Assembly: GCA_020630335.1 (NCBI GenBank)
Contig: JAHDBN010000011.1
Coordinates: forward strand, 1 to 64,000
Length of the DNA: 64,000 bases
Direction: 5' to 3'
Source: Bacteriovoracaceae bacterium
GTDB taxonomy: Bacteria; Bdellovibrionota; Bacteriovoracia; Bacteriovoracales; Bacteriovoracaceae
Shown here: piece by piece, positions 1 through 8,543 of the stretch
Layout of the letters: each line of letters starts with the position of its first letter
Position numbering within the stretch: the first letter of the stretch is position 1
Position numbers and translations under genes: made by a program
The notes under the pieces: generated by a model
What the model was told of the DNA's origin: nothing
Database searches by the model: none
Seen by the model: only the letters and a program-made list of their open reading frames with translations

Positions 1-1
1 T

Positions 2-77
2 TGGTGGAGATGACAGGAGTTGAACCTGCGACCCTCTGAATGCAAATCAGATGCTCTCCCAACTGAGCTACACCCCC
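2..77 (-). tRNA. tRNA-Ala (anticodon TGC)
   Basis: The minus strand folds as a full cloverleaf. The acceptor GGGGGTG pairs with CATCTCC, and the anticodon arm is TCTGA-TTTGCAT-TCAGA, giving anticodon TGC. A GGTTCAACTCC T-arm follows and the discriminator A plus CCA are encoded. It is 76 nt long and complete; the CCA end lies one base from the window edge. Confidence 0.95.
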
Positions 78-163
78 AAAAATCTTTGCCTCAAACGAAG
101 TTGTAATTTAGTTTTATCTAAAAATTTTGTCAACAAAAATTCTTAACATTATTTAGTATCGTT

Positions 164-1114
164 CTACCAACTTGAACCGCTTCCGCCGCCGCCTTGATTT
201 TCACTATACCAACAAACTGGTCTAATACCTTCTGAATCACCGTTTGTAGTAGAACACGCTCCAATATTAGCATCGTCCATATCAACATCAACGTTAAAAT
301 CAATATCACAAATTGCTCCAGCAAAATATGTATCTAGTCTACATTGTGGCTTTGGGTGAGAATGATTAGTTTTTGAAACTTTTCCTTTAGAAGGAGTTTC
401 GAATTCAGGAAGGTCTTTCTTACCGCTAAGTGACTTTAAAAGTCTAGCTGTACTATATCCTGCCATTGCAGCTCTATAACATAAAGACTGCTCATTTTTG
501 CTCTTAAAAGTCAGATTACATTTCTCTTTAGCTGTTTTGTTAACAGGAGACTTAGACTTCATTTTATCAGTAGCATCTTTGTCTGCATGAAGCTCTTCTC
601 GTGCTTTCATAATCTCAAAATTATTTTTATTTTTAAATACTCTTCTTAAACATTTTAGAGTTGCCCAATAATCTGATTGCCCCTCATTACTTGCCCAAAG
701 AGTTTTTCCAAAAACCATTTTTTTCCTAGGAGCTCCACCAATGTGATGTCCCACTTCATGACAAAGAACCGCATATACTGCATCTATATTATTTGCTTCA
801 TGTCTTGCTAGACCACCTAGATATTCTACATGAAAAATACTTTCTCCATTTTCAGTTTTTCTAGATGCAAAAGCATTTGCTGTATCGTTACTCCAGCTGT
901 TTAAAATTCTTAATTTTGCATTAAATTGGCTTTTTACTATTGGTGCATATACAGCCATTACATCTTTGATGGCCTTATCTACATCTTCTTTCTTTACTCC
1001 ATCTTTTTTTGACTTTCCTACTTTTACATCAGAATCTGGTGCAAAAATACAAAGTCGATCAGCATAAGCTGAGTTTAAAGTTAGCATTGCTAACAAAATA
1101 ATTACATTTTTCAT
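164..1114 (-). CDS. Secreted M48-like zinc metalloprotease, copy 2 of a paralogous pair
   Basis: A 316-aa exported protein with a signal peptide ending near AYA (residues 1-18). Zinc-site residues are visible: HEVGH at 119-123 followed by HIGG, and a downstream EGQSD (E144, D147) matching the ExxxD third-ligand pattern of M48-type gluzincins. The C-terminal half has a conserved HPKPQCRLDTY segment shared with the neighbour at 1523-2578. The last residues are a Gly/Ser run (GGGGSGSSW). It is transcribed after the paralogue and a small lipoprotein, 37 bp downstream of the latter, probably as one unit. Substrate is unknown. The metalloprotease call rests on motifs only; the fold cannot be verified here. 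Confidence 0.8.
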   Translation of the reverse strand: MKNVIILLAMLTLNSAYADRLCIFAPDSDVKVGKSKKDGVKKEDVDKAIKDVMAVYAPIVKSQFNAKLRILNSWSNDTANAFASRKTENGESIFHVEYLGGLARHEANNIDAVYAVLCHEVGHHIGGAPRKKMVFGKTLWASNEGQSDYWATLKCLRRVFKNKNNFEIMKAREELHADKDATDKMKSKSPVNKTAKEKCNLTFKSKNEQSLCYRAAMAGYSTARLLKSLSGKKDLPEFETPSKGKVSKTNHSHPKPQCRLDTYFAGAICDIDFNVDVDMDDANIGACSTTNGDSEGIRPVCWYSENQGGGGSGSSW

Positions 1115-1151
1115 TTCTTCTCCTTAGAAAAATAATTGTCCATCCATAAAA

Positions 1152-1514
1152 TTATAAAATTTCATCAATTGAAGTATTACAACTTAAAAATCTGAAATCA
1201 TCATTTATATTTTTTTTATTAATTTTTTTAACTTCTAATTTATTCTTTCCTACTATCTTAATCTCTAATGACTTTTCACTATCAAAAACCAACCTATTAT
1301 CTAAAATAACTTTTCCAGAAAAGACCTCTATTTCTCCAGCGAAGGTAGTCATGCTAACTTTTGCTTCAAGAGATTTTTCTAAAATAAATGTATAACCAGC
1401 ATCAGCAAACTCTGAGCTTGAAACACACATTATTTTCCCGCCTCTTAAAACAAGGGAGTTGCTATTACAACTCCCTAAACTCATTAATAAAGTTATTAAT
1501 AAAATTATCTTCAT
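1152..1514 (-). CDS. Small predicted lipoprotein between two metalloprotease genes
   Basis: A 120-aa protein whose N-terminus (MKIILLITLLMSLGSCNSNS) has a hydrophobic stretch ending in a lipobox-like LGSC, so Cys16 would be lipidated. The mature part is rich in short beta-prone Lys/Glu segments and has two further cysteines. It starts 8 bp after the stop of the upstream protease and ends 37 bp before the start of the second, so all three are likely co-transcribed. I recognise no family. A partner or inhibitor role for the proteases is only a guess from position. Confidence 0.7.
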   Translation of the reverse strand: MKIILLITLLMSLGSCNSNSLVLRGGKIMCVSSSEFADAGYTFILEKSLEAKVSMTTFAGEIEVFSGKVILDNRLVFDSEKSLEIKIVGKNKLEVKKINKKNINDDFRFLSCNTSIDEIL

Positions 1515-1522
1515 CTTATTTT

Positions 1523-2578
1523 TTAATAATAAACTTCTTGCTTACCTTTCGATTTTTCAAATAATTCATCTTCAGATAAAACTTTCTTTGATTTTCTATT
1601 AGCTAAAACTTTGCTATTAGAAGGTTTGTACCAACATTTACTTCTCGATCCTTCAATATTTCCTCGGTTTGTTTTAAATCTATTACAAACACCTTTATTA
1701 GGATTTACCTGACTTACAGATTCATCATAAGACAATGTACAAAGAGCTCCTGCTAAATATGTATCAAGTCTACATTGAGGTTCTGGATGAGTAGAAACAG
1801 TTCTATCTACTTCCTTATCAGTTGGAGTTTCAAAAGTTGGAAGATCTTTTGATTTTCGAGCTTTAGCAAGCATTCTAGTTACAGATAAAGCTCCGTTAGC
1901 ACTTCTAGCACATAAAGCAATATCATCAGAGTCACTAAAAATATTTTCACATTTTTTCACAACTAATTTACTTACGAAATTTTTAGTTTTTCCAATCTTA
2001 GTTTTTGCTTTTTTAAATTTTTGAAACCTATTGCTTAAAATAGCAACATTATCATAATCTTCATAAATTCTTTTAGCGCATTTCATTGATGCCCAATAAT
2101 CTGATTGTCCTTCAACAGATGCCCAAGAATTCATGCCGAAAAAACCAACATTTTTTGGAGCTCCACCTATATGATGACCAATCTCATGACAAAGAACAGT
2201 TATCAAACCATCAACCGTCATTTCTTCATGTCTTGCCAAACCACCCCAAATTTCAACATGATAAGTATTTGAAAACCATGGCCTTGTAGCAAAAGCATTT
2301 ACTCTTTCGTCTTTCCAGTTATTAACAATCTTTAAAGTTTTCCCAAACTTCTTTTCAATTACTGGCCCATAAACCTCTAGGGCAATTTCAATAACTTTAT
2401 CAGTTGTTTTTTTAGACAAACCAGGGTTTAACGCTGATTTTGTTTTAAAATTTCTAATTGGGATTCTTAAATCATTTTCAGGTAAGTAACCTCTACATAA
2501 TTTGTGATCGTGTGATACCGTCCAAACTCCTGCAATCATGCACGTAATGAACAATCCCGTTTTCCATAAACCTCTCAT
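1523..2578 (-). CDS. Secreted M48-like zinc metalloprotease, copy 1 of a paralogous pair
   Basis: A 351-aa protein with an N-terminal hydrophobic export segment (about residues 8-21). It carries HEIGHHIGG (H131, E132, H135) and EGQSD (E157, D160), the same HExxH plus ExxxD arrangement as the gene at 164-1114. Blocks shared with that paralogue include GGLARHE, SDYWA and HPEPQCRLDTY. The tail is longer and ends in a charged Lys/Glu region. A strong Shine-Dalgarno AGGAGG stands 4-5 nt before the ATG, so this is probably the first gene of the three-gene unit. Substrate unknown. Confidence 0.8.
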   Translation of the reverse strand: MRGLWKTGLFITCMIAGVWTVSHDHKLCRGYLPENDLRIPIRNFKTKSALNPGLSKKTTDKVIEIALEVYGPVIEKKFGKTLKIVNNWKDERVNAFATRPWFSNTYHVEIWGGLARHEEMTVDGLITVLCHEIGHHIGGAPKNVGFFGMNSWASVEGQSDYWASMKCAKRIYEDYDNVAILSNRFQKFKKAKTKIGKTKNFVSKLVVKKCENIFSDSDDIALCARSANGALSVTRMLAKARKSKDLPTFETPTDKEVDRTVSTHPEPQCRLDTYLAGALCTLSYDESVSQVNPNKGVCNRFKTNRGNIEGSRSKCWYKPSNSKVLANRKSKKVLSEDELFEKSKGKQEVYY

Positions 2579-2770
2579 CTACCCTCCTAAATGGCATATC
2601 AGATCTAAATCTTTCCATAAATCCTAAGTAAAGCACTCAGGTTTGACGATGAATCTTTCCTTTTATGATCTTACAAATTAGGTGTAAGAGAAGTTAATAA
2701 ATATGAGTTCTAAGTTATTGAAATTTAGAATGATAAAAAGTTAAATTATTTAAACTTAAAGATCTTAAAT

Positions 2771-3295
2771 TTAATAAGTTTGGCCTGAATCAAGAAGTCC
2801 TGCTCTAAACGAAGTCCCCGAAGCTTCACCTACCCATAGTAAATGAAATTTTTTTGCAAGAGCCGGTTTAACAAAAGTAGACTTTTTTCTACCTTTTATT
2901 AAAGTAACAGATGATTCTGTTATTTCGACAGACATCTCTAATCCTTTAGAAATCTTTCCAACGATTGGTTTCCATTTTTTCAAAATAAGAGCATTTTCTT
3001 TTGAATAGAGATTATACTTTTTTAAACTTTTCACTAAAGATTCTTCTAGTTTTTCAAAGGGAATATCCCTTAAATATTTTATAGTAATTCTTTTAGGAAA
3101 AAGATTATTCACCACAGATAAGTCACTCGATTTCTGGGGTAAATAGAAGGCAGCCTCATATACATCTATTTTAAAAAATGTAGCTTCTCTAATAGCAGTC
3201 CCATTTAAAACTAAAGACTTTTTTTCAACATTTATCTTTTTAGGAAAAGAAAAACTTAGAGAAATACTTAAAATTGATAGAATGATAAATTTCAT
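2771..3295 (-). CDS. Exported chalcone isomerase-like domain protein
   Basis: The chosen start (MKFIILSILS) gives about 174 aa with a clean signal peptide; an upstream in-frame ATG would add 12 residues ahead of it. The body matches the bacterial chalcone-isomerase-like pattern: LNGTAIREATFFKIDVYEAA, then a YLP, a RITIKYLRDI segment and a C-terminal LWVGEASGT. In bacteria this domain is usually periplasmic with no shown isomerase activity, and function is unknown. It lies 70 bp downstream of the respiratory operon's last small gene and may be its end or a separate unit. Confidence 0.7.
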   Translation of the reverse strand: MKFIILSILSISLSFSFPKKINVEKKSLVLNGTAIREATFFKIDVYEAAFYLPQKSSDLSVVNNLFPKRITIKYLRDIPFEKLEESLVKSLKKYNLYSKENALILKKWKPIVGKISKGLEMSVEITESSVTLIKGRKKSTFVKPALAKKFHLLWVGEASGTSFRAGLLDSGQTY

Positions 3296-3365
3296 TAGAG
3301 TGGTGTTACAATTCTTCAACTCTTCTATCAATACGCAATGAGAACTTATGGAAATTTTTACAGAC

Positions 3366-3566
3366 TTACTTACCGTGTCGCTTATCGTCTTTAATATAAA
3401 TAAAGAGCTTTAAAACAACAAAGAAAACCATTAAAAAGCTAACTAAACCCCAAGTAGGTACAATCATTTGATCATTTTCAATCCCTTCATGCTGCTTTCC
3501 AGGGAAAACAGGGTGATAAGGCCCGATATCTTTTTTTGCTTCTAACTTATGTGTCTCTCCGCTCAT
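3366..3566 (-). CDS. Small single-helix membrane protein at the end of the cox operon
   Basis: A 66-aa protein when started at MSGETHK, 2 bp after the stop of the COX4 gene; a longer reading would run back through that gene. It has a soluble N-terminal 40 residues with GPYHPVFPGKQHEG, then one transmembrane helix (VSFLMVFFVVLKLFIYI) and a basic tail. The position suggests an accessory subunit or assembly factor of the oxidase, but I recognise no family. Confidence 0.6.
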   Translation of the reverse strand: MSGETHKLEAKKDIGPYHPVFPGKQHEGIENDQMIVPTWGLVSFLMVFFVVLKLFIYIKDDKRHGK

Positions 3567-3568
3567 AA

Positions 3569-3847
3569 TTACCTCGCTCCCGCTTCTAACATTAAAACTA
3601 CAGCATAGATAAATGCTGATATAGGAATTAATGCAATAAACTGTAACCATCTAGATTCAAATTCTAAGTGCATGTAATACCAACCAACTAATCCAGCCTT
3701 CACTACTGCTAGAAAAGATAAAGATCCTGCATGCCATAAATAGCTAAGCTTCATTTCGGGGACTGCAATTTCAATTGCAGTAAGAGCTGCCAAAGCTAAA
3801 AATATCCACATATATTTTTTTGTGTGAGAATGAGCACCTTCTGCCAT
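3569..3847 (-). CDS. Cytochrome c oxidase subunit IV (prokaryotic CyoD/COX4 type)
   Basis: A 92-aa protein with three hydrophobic helices. It starts MAEGAHSHTKKYMWIF, followed by ALAALTAIEI and a WYYMHLEFE segment typical of small bacterial oxidase subunit IV proteins. It stabilises the COX1 core in the inner membrane. It sits between sco and the last small gene, with 1-2 bp spacings, in the minus-strand respiratory operon. Confidence 0.85.
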   Translation of the reverse strand: MAEGAHSHTKKYMWIFLALAALTAIEIAVPEMKLSYLWHAGSLSFLAVVKAGLVGWYYMHLEFESRWLQFIALIPISAFIYAVVLMLEAGAR

Positions 3848-3848
3848 T

Positions 3849-4520
3849 TTAAATCTCCTTCACTTTATGAATGAGTTTATTAACAACTAAACCCAAATCA
3901 ATCATCATTTTATTAATTTCTTTTTTATTATTTGAATACATCGCTCTTATTCTTCCCTTAGAATCAACTAAAAAGAATTTCTGAGAATGAGCAATATCAT
4001 ATAAGTCATCACTTGTTTCTTTTTGTCCCATAGCGACTTTAAAACCATCTACAATAACTTTTCTTAGCTCAGAATCTGAACCTGTTAAAAACTTCCAGAC
4101 ATAAGGATTAGCATGTAATTCTCTGGCATGTTTAAATAACTTTTTAGGAGTGTCAGTCTCTGGATCAACACTAAATGAAACAATACCTACTTTAGTTCCA
4201 AGTCCTTTTACTCTTTTTTGAATAACTTGAGTTTCTTTCATAATTTCAGGACACACACTAGGACAACTTGTGAAATGGAAATTTGCAATATAAGGTTTTC
4301 CATTTAAATCATTAGATCCAAAACTTTCTCCATTCTCATCAACAAGTTTGTAATCAGGTAATGTATAAAGAATGGGTAAAGGAGGAGGGAGTTCTCTATT
4401 TAAAGTACGAACTATAGGAACAGCAAAAAGTATAATACTAGCAAAAAACCAAAACCAAGGCTTAATCAAAAGCCTTTCTATGAAATTATTTTGTCTCAAT
4501 CCTTCTAATTGTGTACTCAA
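3849..4520 (-). CDS. Sco1/SenC copper chaperone for the CuA site of cytochrome oxidase
   Basis: A 223-aa membrane-anchored thioredoxin-fold protein. One helix lies at about residues 20-40. The copper-binding motif CPSVC follows (C86, C90), and the third ligand is H178 in DIAHS. SVDPETDTP is also a Sco family block. Sco proteins deliver copper to, or reduce, the CuA cysteines of COX2, which is encoded four genes upstream. The start is 6 bp from the stop of the diheme cytochrome gene, consistent with one operon. Confidence 0.92.
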   Translation of the reverse strand: MSTQLEGLRQNNFIERLLIKPWFWFFASIILFAVPIVRTLNRELPPPLPILYTLPDYKLVDENGESFGSNDLNGKPYIANFHFTSCPSVCPEIMKETQVIQKRVKGLGTKVGIVSFSVDPETDTPKKLFKHARELHANPYVWKFLTGSDSELRKVIVDGFKVAMGQKETSDDLYDIAHSQKFFLVDSKGRIRAMYSNNKKEINKMMIDLGLVVNKLIHKVKEI

Positions 4521-4526
4521 ATTATC

Positions 4527-5414
4527 CTACTTATATATAACGGATTTTCTTGAAGGTTTCCCCTTCATATCCATTAAGTGTTTAACATAATATGAAACTG
4601 CCCAAATTTCATGATCAGCAATAGTTTCTTTCCAAGCAGGCATACCAGTTCCGGTTACACCAGCTGCTAATCTATAGGCAATCTCTTCAACTGTTTGTGC
4701 AGACCTGATATTATGCCAAGTAAAATCTGGTGGAAGAAACTTTTTCATTCTTTCTTTTGAATCATAAAAATAATACTCAGATATTTGAAGTTTAGGTTGA
4801 TACAAATCTTCATCAAACTCTGTTAAGGCTTCTCCGTTATACTTTTCATTAAGTTGAGATAATACCTCTTTTGAAACATAACCTTTATGACAAGTCTGGC
4901 AACTTGCACTCATATGATAAACTTCTCTACCTTTGTTAATAGCTGACTCTTTTCTCGCAATTGTAAATGGGTCAGCTTCAAGTTCTACTGGCTTACCAAG
5001 CTCACCTTCTCCTTCCCAGACTTGAGGAGCAAAAGTTTTTATGTATTGTGTAACTGCATAAGTTTGTTGATCAGAAATATCCCAAGGAAGCATTGCTGTT
5101 CCTTTTAAACCTTTTTGAATAATTCTTTTAAAATCTTCATCCGTAGGAAGAGCTCCATCAGCCACTAGGCCAAACTTATAAAGTCCTTGTTTGAAATTTC
5201 TAGGAGCTGGTATTGATCCCTTCGCTGCTGGACCATTCCCATCACCTTCAACTCCATGACAAGCCATGCAATACTCCAAATAAACTTGCCTTCCTAAATT
5301 TAAAGTGTGTGCTGGAACTCTTTGATTTCCAAGAAACACTTTTTCTTTTTTAAAACTATTTTCTCCTGAACAAGAAAACATAAATAGCAAAGAAAATAAT
5401 AGCGATACTTTCAT
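4527..5414 (-). CDS. Diheme cytochrome c lipoprotein
   Basis: With the start at the second of two adjacent ATGs the product is 295 aa. The N-terminus MKVSLLFSLLFMFSCSGEN has a lipobox (FMFSC), so the protein is probably anchored to a membrane by lipid. Two class I heme c sites are present, CMACH and CQTCH, with candidate Met ligands in GTAMLPW and GTGMPAW. It lies directly after the second COX3 gene, with an AAAGG ribosome site near the overlap. It probably carries electrons to the aa3 oxidase, whose COX2 lacks a fused heme domain. The alternative ATG one codon upstream cannot be excluded. Confidence 0.85.
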   Translation of the reverse strand: MKVSLLFSLLFMFSCSGENSFKKEKVFLGNQRVPAHTLNLGRQVYLEYCMACHGVEGDGNGPAAKGSIPAPRNFKQGLYKFGLVADGALPTDEDFKRIIQKGLKGTAMLPWDISDQQTYAVTQYIKTFAPQVWEGEGELGKPVELEADPFTIARKESAINKGREVYHMSASCQTCHKGYVSKEVLSQLNEKYNGEALTEFDEDLYQPKLQISEYYFYDSKERMKKFLPPDFTWHNIRSAQTVEEIAYRLAAGVTGTGMPAWKETIADHEIWAVSYYVKHLMDMKGKPSRKSVIYK

Positions 5415-5425
5415 CATTATAACCT

Positions 5426-5995
5426 TTAAAATAAAAACATTGTTAGGAACATTAAAATCCAAACAATATCTAAAAAGTGCCAAAAGTGAGACACATGTTT
5501 AATTCTTAATTGGAAACTTTCATCTCCAAAATTATTATAAAATTTTCTTAAAAAACATAAACCAATCAAACCCATTACTATATGAGCAGCGTGCACCCAA
5601 GTAAATCCATGCAAGATAGAAGAAAAGATGCCAGAACTAACTACTAAGCCAACTTCATTCATATGAGACCAAAGCATTTTCTGGGAAACTAAAAAAACTA
5701 ATCCTAAAAGAAAAGTTATCACTAGATTTTTATTTGCTTTCTTAATGTTTTTCAGATCATAAAATTTTGAAAAAGCATGAAGAAAGTAACTGCTTAATAA
5801 AATACTAATAGTACTTACCCATGGCCAAAGAAGAGAGACTGATTCAAAACCCATTGGGGGCCAATTAGTTTCTTTAAATCTTAATAAAGCATAGGATAAA
5901 AACAAAGATGCAAATAACATAACCCAAGACACCATTAAAATGGTGAAAGCGATCTCTTTTGGATGCTTCATGTCTTGAGTTGAGATTTTTTGCAT
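5426..5995 (-). CDS. ctaE: Cytochrome c oxidase subunit III, second copy
   Basis: A 189-aa membrane protein with five hydrophobic helices. It ends in the COX3 signature VSHFWHFLDIVWILMF and also has HGFTWVHAAHIVMG. Subunit III stabilises the COX1 core and proton uptake. It overlaps the COX1 stop by one base. A second COX3-type gene lies at 10561-11172 in the same operon. The two differ in their N-terminal halves, so they are diverged paralogues, not a recent duplication. Confidence 0.88.
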   Translation of the reverse strand: MQKISTQDMKHPKEIAFTILMVSWVMLFASLFLSYALLRFKETNWPPMGFESVSLLWPWVSTISILLSSYFLHAFSKFYDLKNIKKANKNLVITFLLGLVFLVSQKMLWSHMNEVGLVVSSGIFSSILHGFTWVHAAHIVMGLIGLCFLRKFYNNFGDESFQLRIKHVSHFWHFLDIVWILMFLTMFLF

Positions 5996-7716
5996 TATAC
6001 AAGTTCCTCAGTTTGATACTGAAAATCTCTGCCATCTTTTAAATTCGGATTTCCAAATTCATGAGGTCCACACTTAACAGTTGGGATTTCTTCAAAGTTA
6101 TAATGAATAGGAGGAGATGGAATAGTCCATTCTAAAGTTCCTACTTCCCATGGGTTTTGTGGAGCTTTTTTACCTTTATAAAGTGAATAAACAAAGTTCC
6201 AAACAAAAGGAAGTTGTCCTACACCCATAAGTAATGCTGAATATGTAATAAACTTATTAATTGGAATGAGTTTTTCCAAGAACTCATAAACAAAAGGATT
6301 ATAAAGTCTTCTATGCATTCCAGCAAAGCCCACTACCATCATCCCCATGAATACTCCATTCAATCCAATCATAGTAATCCAAAAATGAATCTTTGCTAAT
6401 TTTTCATCCATCATACGCCCAAACATCTTAGGAAACCAAAAGTATGTTCCTGCAAAACCACCAAGAAGAACGGATGCTGCCATAGTGTAATGGAAATGTC
6501 CTACAACGAAATATGTATCATGAAGATAAAGGTCAGTTGAAACAGTTCCTAGATATAGACCTGTTAATCCACCAAGACCAAAAACAAATACTACTCCAAG
6601 TGAAAAGAGCATAGGAGAATCAAATCTAATTGATCCCTTATAAAGAGTTCCTAACCAGTTCGCAAAAAGAATTGCCGAAGGAATTGAAATCGTCATTGTT
6701 AAGGTCATAAATGTTTGGGTCAACAAAGGACTCATTTGTGTCGTAAACATATGATGCCCATAAACTAATGTCGAAAGAATCGTAATAGTAGTCATTGATA
6801 AAGCAGTTGCTTTGGCACCAAAAGCAGGCTTTCTAGCAAAGAAAGAAAGAAAATCTGAAACCATTCCCCATGCTGGAAGTATTAAAATATAAACTTCTGG
6901 ATGTCCAAAAATCCAAAAAACGTGTTGGAATAAGATAGGATCCCCCGAACCTGAAGTTGCAGCTGCTCCAGCTAAAAAGAAAGTTGTTCCAAAAACTCTA
7001 TCAAAAGTTAAAAGCATAACACCTGCACCAAGTACTGGTAAGAAAATCGCATTAAGGATTGCTGTTAACCAAAGCCCCCAAATAGTTAGAGGCATATCAA
7101 AGTAGCCCATTCCTGGCGCTCTAAAACATATAACTGTTGTAATATAATTTACTGCACCCATTGTTGAACTTACTCCAAGAACAAAAATAGATAAGCACCA
7201 TAAAGTTTGTCCTGAGCCTGGACTTCCAACTAATGTAGAAAGGGTTGGATAAGACGTCCATCCACCTGCAGCACCACCCATTGGCGTGAACAAAGAAGCT
7301 AATAATAATACTCCCGAAATTACAGCAATATGAAATGAAAGCATATTAAAGAGTGGAAATGCCATATCTCTAGCACCAATCATTAATGGAATACAATAAT
7401 TACCAAAAGCACCAATTAAAATTGGAGTAATGGCAAAGAAAATCATAATTGTTCCATGCAAGGTAAAAAGCATTGAATATGTATCAGGAGGGACAACTCC
7501 ATCAGTATAAGGAAATAACAAAGGCCCCAACACTGGGAATGCTTCTCCTGGAAATGCAAGGGTCCATCTAATAAGAAGGGCCATCATTCCACCGATTCCT
7601 AAAAAGAATATTCCATACCAAAGAAATTGCTTACCAATAACTTTGTGATCATAAGAAAAAACATATTTACTTAAAAATGTAGTAGGTGCTGCGTGTTTAC
7701 CATGTGCATAAGTCAT
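5995..7716 (-). CDS. ctaD: Cytochrome c oxidase subunit I (aa3-type, A1 family)
   Basis: A 573-aa protein with about 12 helices. All metal ligands are visible: heme a H87 and H409, CuB H272, H321 and H322, and heme a3 H407. GHPEVY (H272-Y276) contains both the D-channel glutamate E274 that marks A1-type oxidases and the Tyr that cross-links to His. It reduces O2 to water and pumps protons. The gene overlaps the COX2 stop by one base and is followed directly by COX3. Confidence 0.97.
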   Translation of the reverse strand: MTYAHGKHAAPTTFLSKYVFSYDHKVIGKQFLWYGIFFLGIGGMMALLIRWTLAFPGEAFPVLGPLLFPYTDGVVPPDTYSMLFTLHGTIMIFFAITPILIGAFGNYCIPLMIGARDMAFPLFNMLSFHIAVISGVLLLASLFTPMGGAAGGWTSYPTLSTLVGSPGSGQTLWCLSIFVLGVSSTMGAVNYITTVICFRAPGMGYFDMPLTIWGLWLTAILNAIFLPVLGAGVMLLTFDRVFGTTFFLAGAAATSGSGDPILFQHVFWIFGHPEVYILILPAWGMVSDFLSFFARKPAFGAKATALSMTTITILSTLVYGHHMFTTQMSPLLTQTFMTLTMTISIPSAILFANWLGTLYKGSIRFDSPMLFSLGVVFVFGLGGLTGLYLGTVSTDLYLHDTYFVVGHFHYTMAASVLLGGFAGTYFWFPKMFGRMMDEKLAKIHFWITMIGLNGVFMGMMVVGFAGMHRRLYNPFVYEFLEKLIPINKFITYSALLMGVGQLPFVWNFVYSLYKGKKAPQNPWEVGTLEWTIPSPPIHYNFEEIPTVKCGPHEFGNPNLKDGRDFQYQTEELV

Positions 7717-8534
7717 TAGTTATTCTCCTTCATTACTACAGATTCATCATTCTCAGAATTTTTAGCTAAGTCTTCTTTTCCACTAGTTTCCCACTGCCAA
7801 CCCCAATAATTATCAATGTTTTCAGTATCATTGCCGATGATTGCTAATTGTTCAGCTTCTGCCTTCCAAGCAGCATAGTCTTCTGGACTGTGCACATGAA
7901 GCTTCGCTTGCATTTTATAATGATGAGTTCCACACATTTCTGCACAAGCAATATCATAAACACCAGTTTTAGTTGGTTCAAACCAAAGTCTTGAAATCCT
8001 ACCTGGCATAGCATCTACTTTTATCCTTGCATTAGGAAAAAATAATGAATGAATAACATCTTTAGAAGTAATTCTGAACTCTACCTTTTTACCAACTGGA
8101 ATATGAAGATCATGATTAGATAAGACATCATCTGCGGTATTAAACTCACCATCAGCTCCAGCATGTCTAAAGTTCCACATCCATTGCTGAGCAAGAACTT
8201 CTATTCTTGTAATATCTTCATCGGCTTTAGGGAAATTCCAAAATTCAGCAATCATGTCATTATTGGATCTATATGTAATAGTTAAATCAATAACCACAAA
8301 TACTAAAATACCAATTAATAATGTCGCTTTTAATTGTTTTTTTCTATTTCCATAAGTGTAATCAACTTTCTTATTTCTTTTCGCCGAATACTTATAAGAA
8401 AAACCAAACAATCCTAAGCACACAAAAATAAAGAAGATTGTGGCCATCACTGTCGTGTACATAAATAATGAATCAATTAAATGACCATTAGTTGAAATAA
8501 TTTCTGGAGGTGCGATTCTTTCCAAAAAACTCAT
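7716..8534 (-). CDS. ctaC: Cytochrome c oxidase subunit II with CuA site
   Basis: A 272-aa protein with two N-terminal membrane helices (about 25-48 and 70-90), the aromatic patch QQWMWNF, and the CuA ligands H162, C197, C201, H205 and M208. Between the patch and the domain sits an insert GADGEFNTADD, probably a surface loop. There is no C-terminal heme c domain, so electrons must come from separate cytochromes, such as those encoded in this operon. It lies 9 bp after the ctaA-ctaB fusion. Confidence 0.96.
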   Translation of the reverse strand: MSFLERIAPPEIISTNGHLIDSLFMYTTVMATIFFIFVCLGLFGFSYKYSAKRNKKVDYTYGNRKKQLKATLLIGILVFVVIDLTITYRSNNDMIAEFWNFPKADEDITRIEVLAQQWMWNFRHAGADGEFNTADDVLSNHDLHIPVGKKVEFRITSKDVIHSLFFPNARIKVDAMPGRISRLWFEPTKTGVYDIACAEMCGTHHYKMQAKLHVHSPEDYAAWKAEAEQLAIIGNDTENIDNYWGWQWETSGKEDLAKNSENDESVVMKENN

Positions 8535-8543
8535 AGTGTTTCC

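Noticed and set aside
130-324. 64-codon minus-strand ORF at the end of the metalloprotease gene
   Set aside because: It is an out-of-frame reading of the gene's 3' end, with no start signal.
2643-2669. TTGACG and TATGAT as a promoter in the gap upstream of the first metalloprotease
   Set aside because: Spacing is 15 bp, and on the plus strand it would read into no gene.
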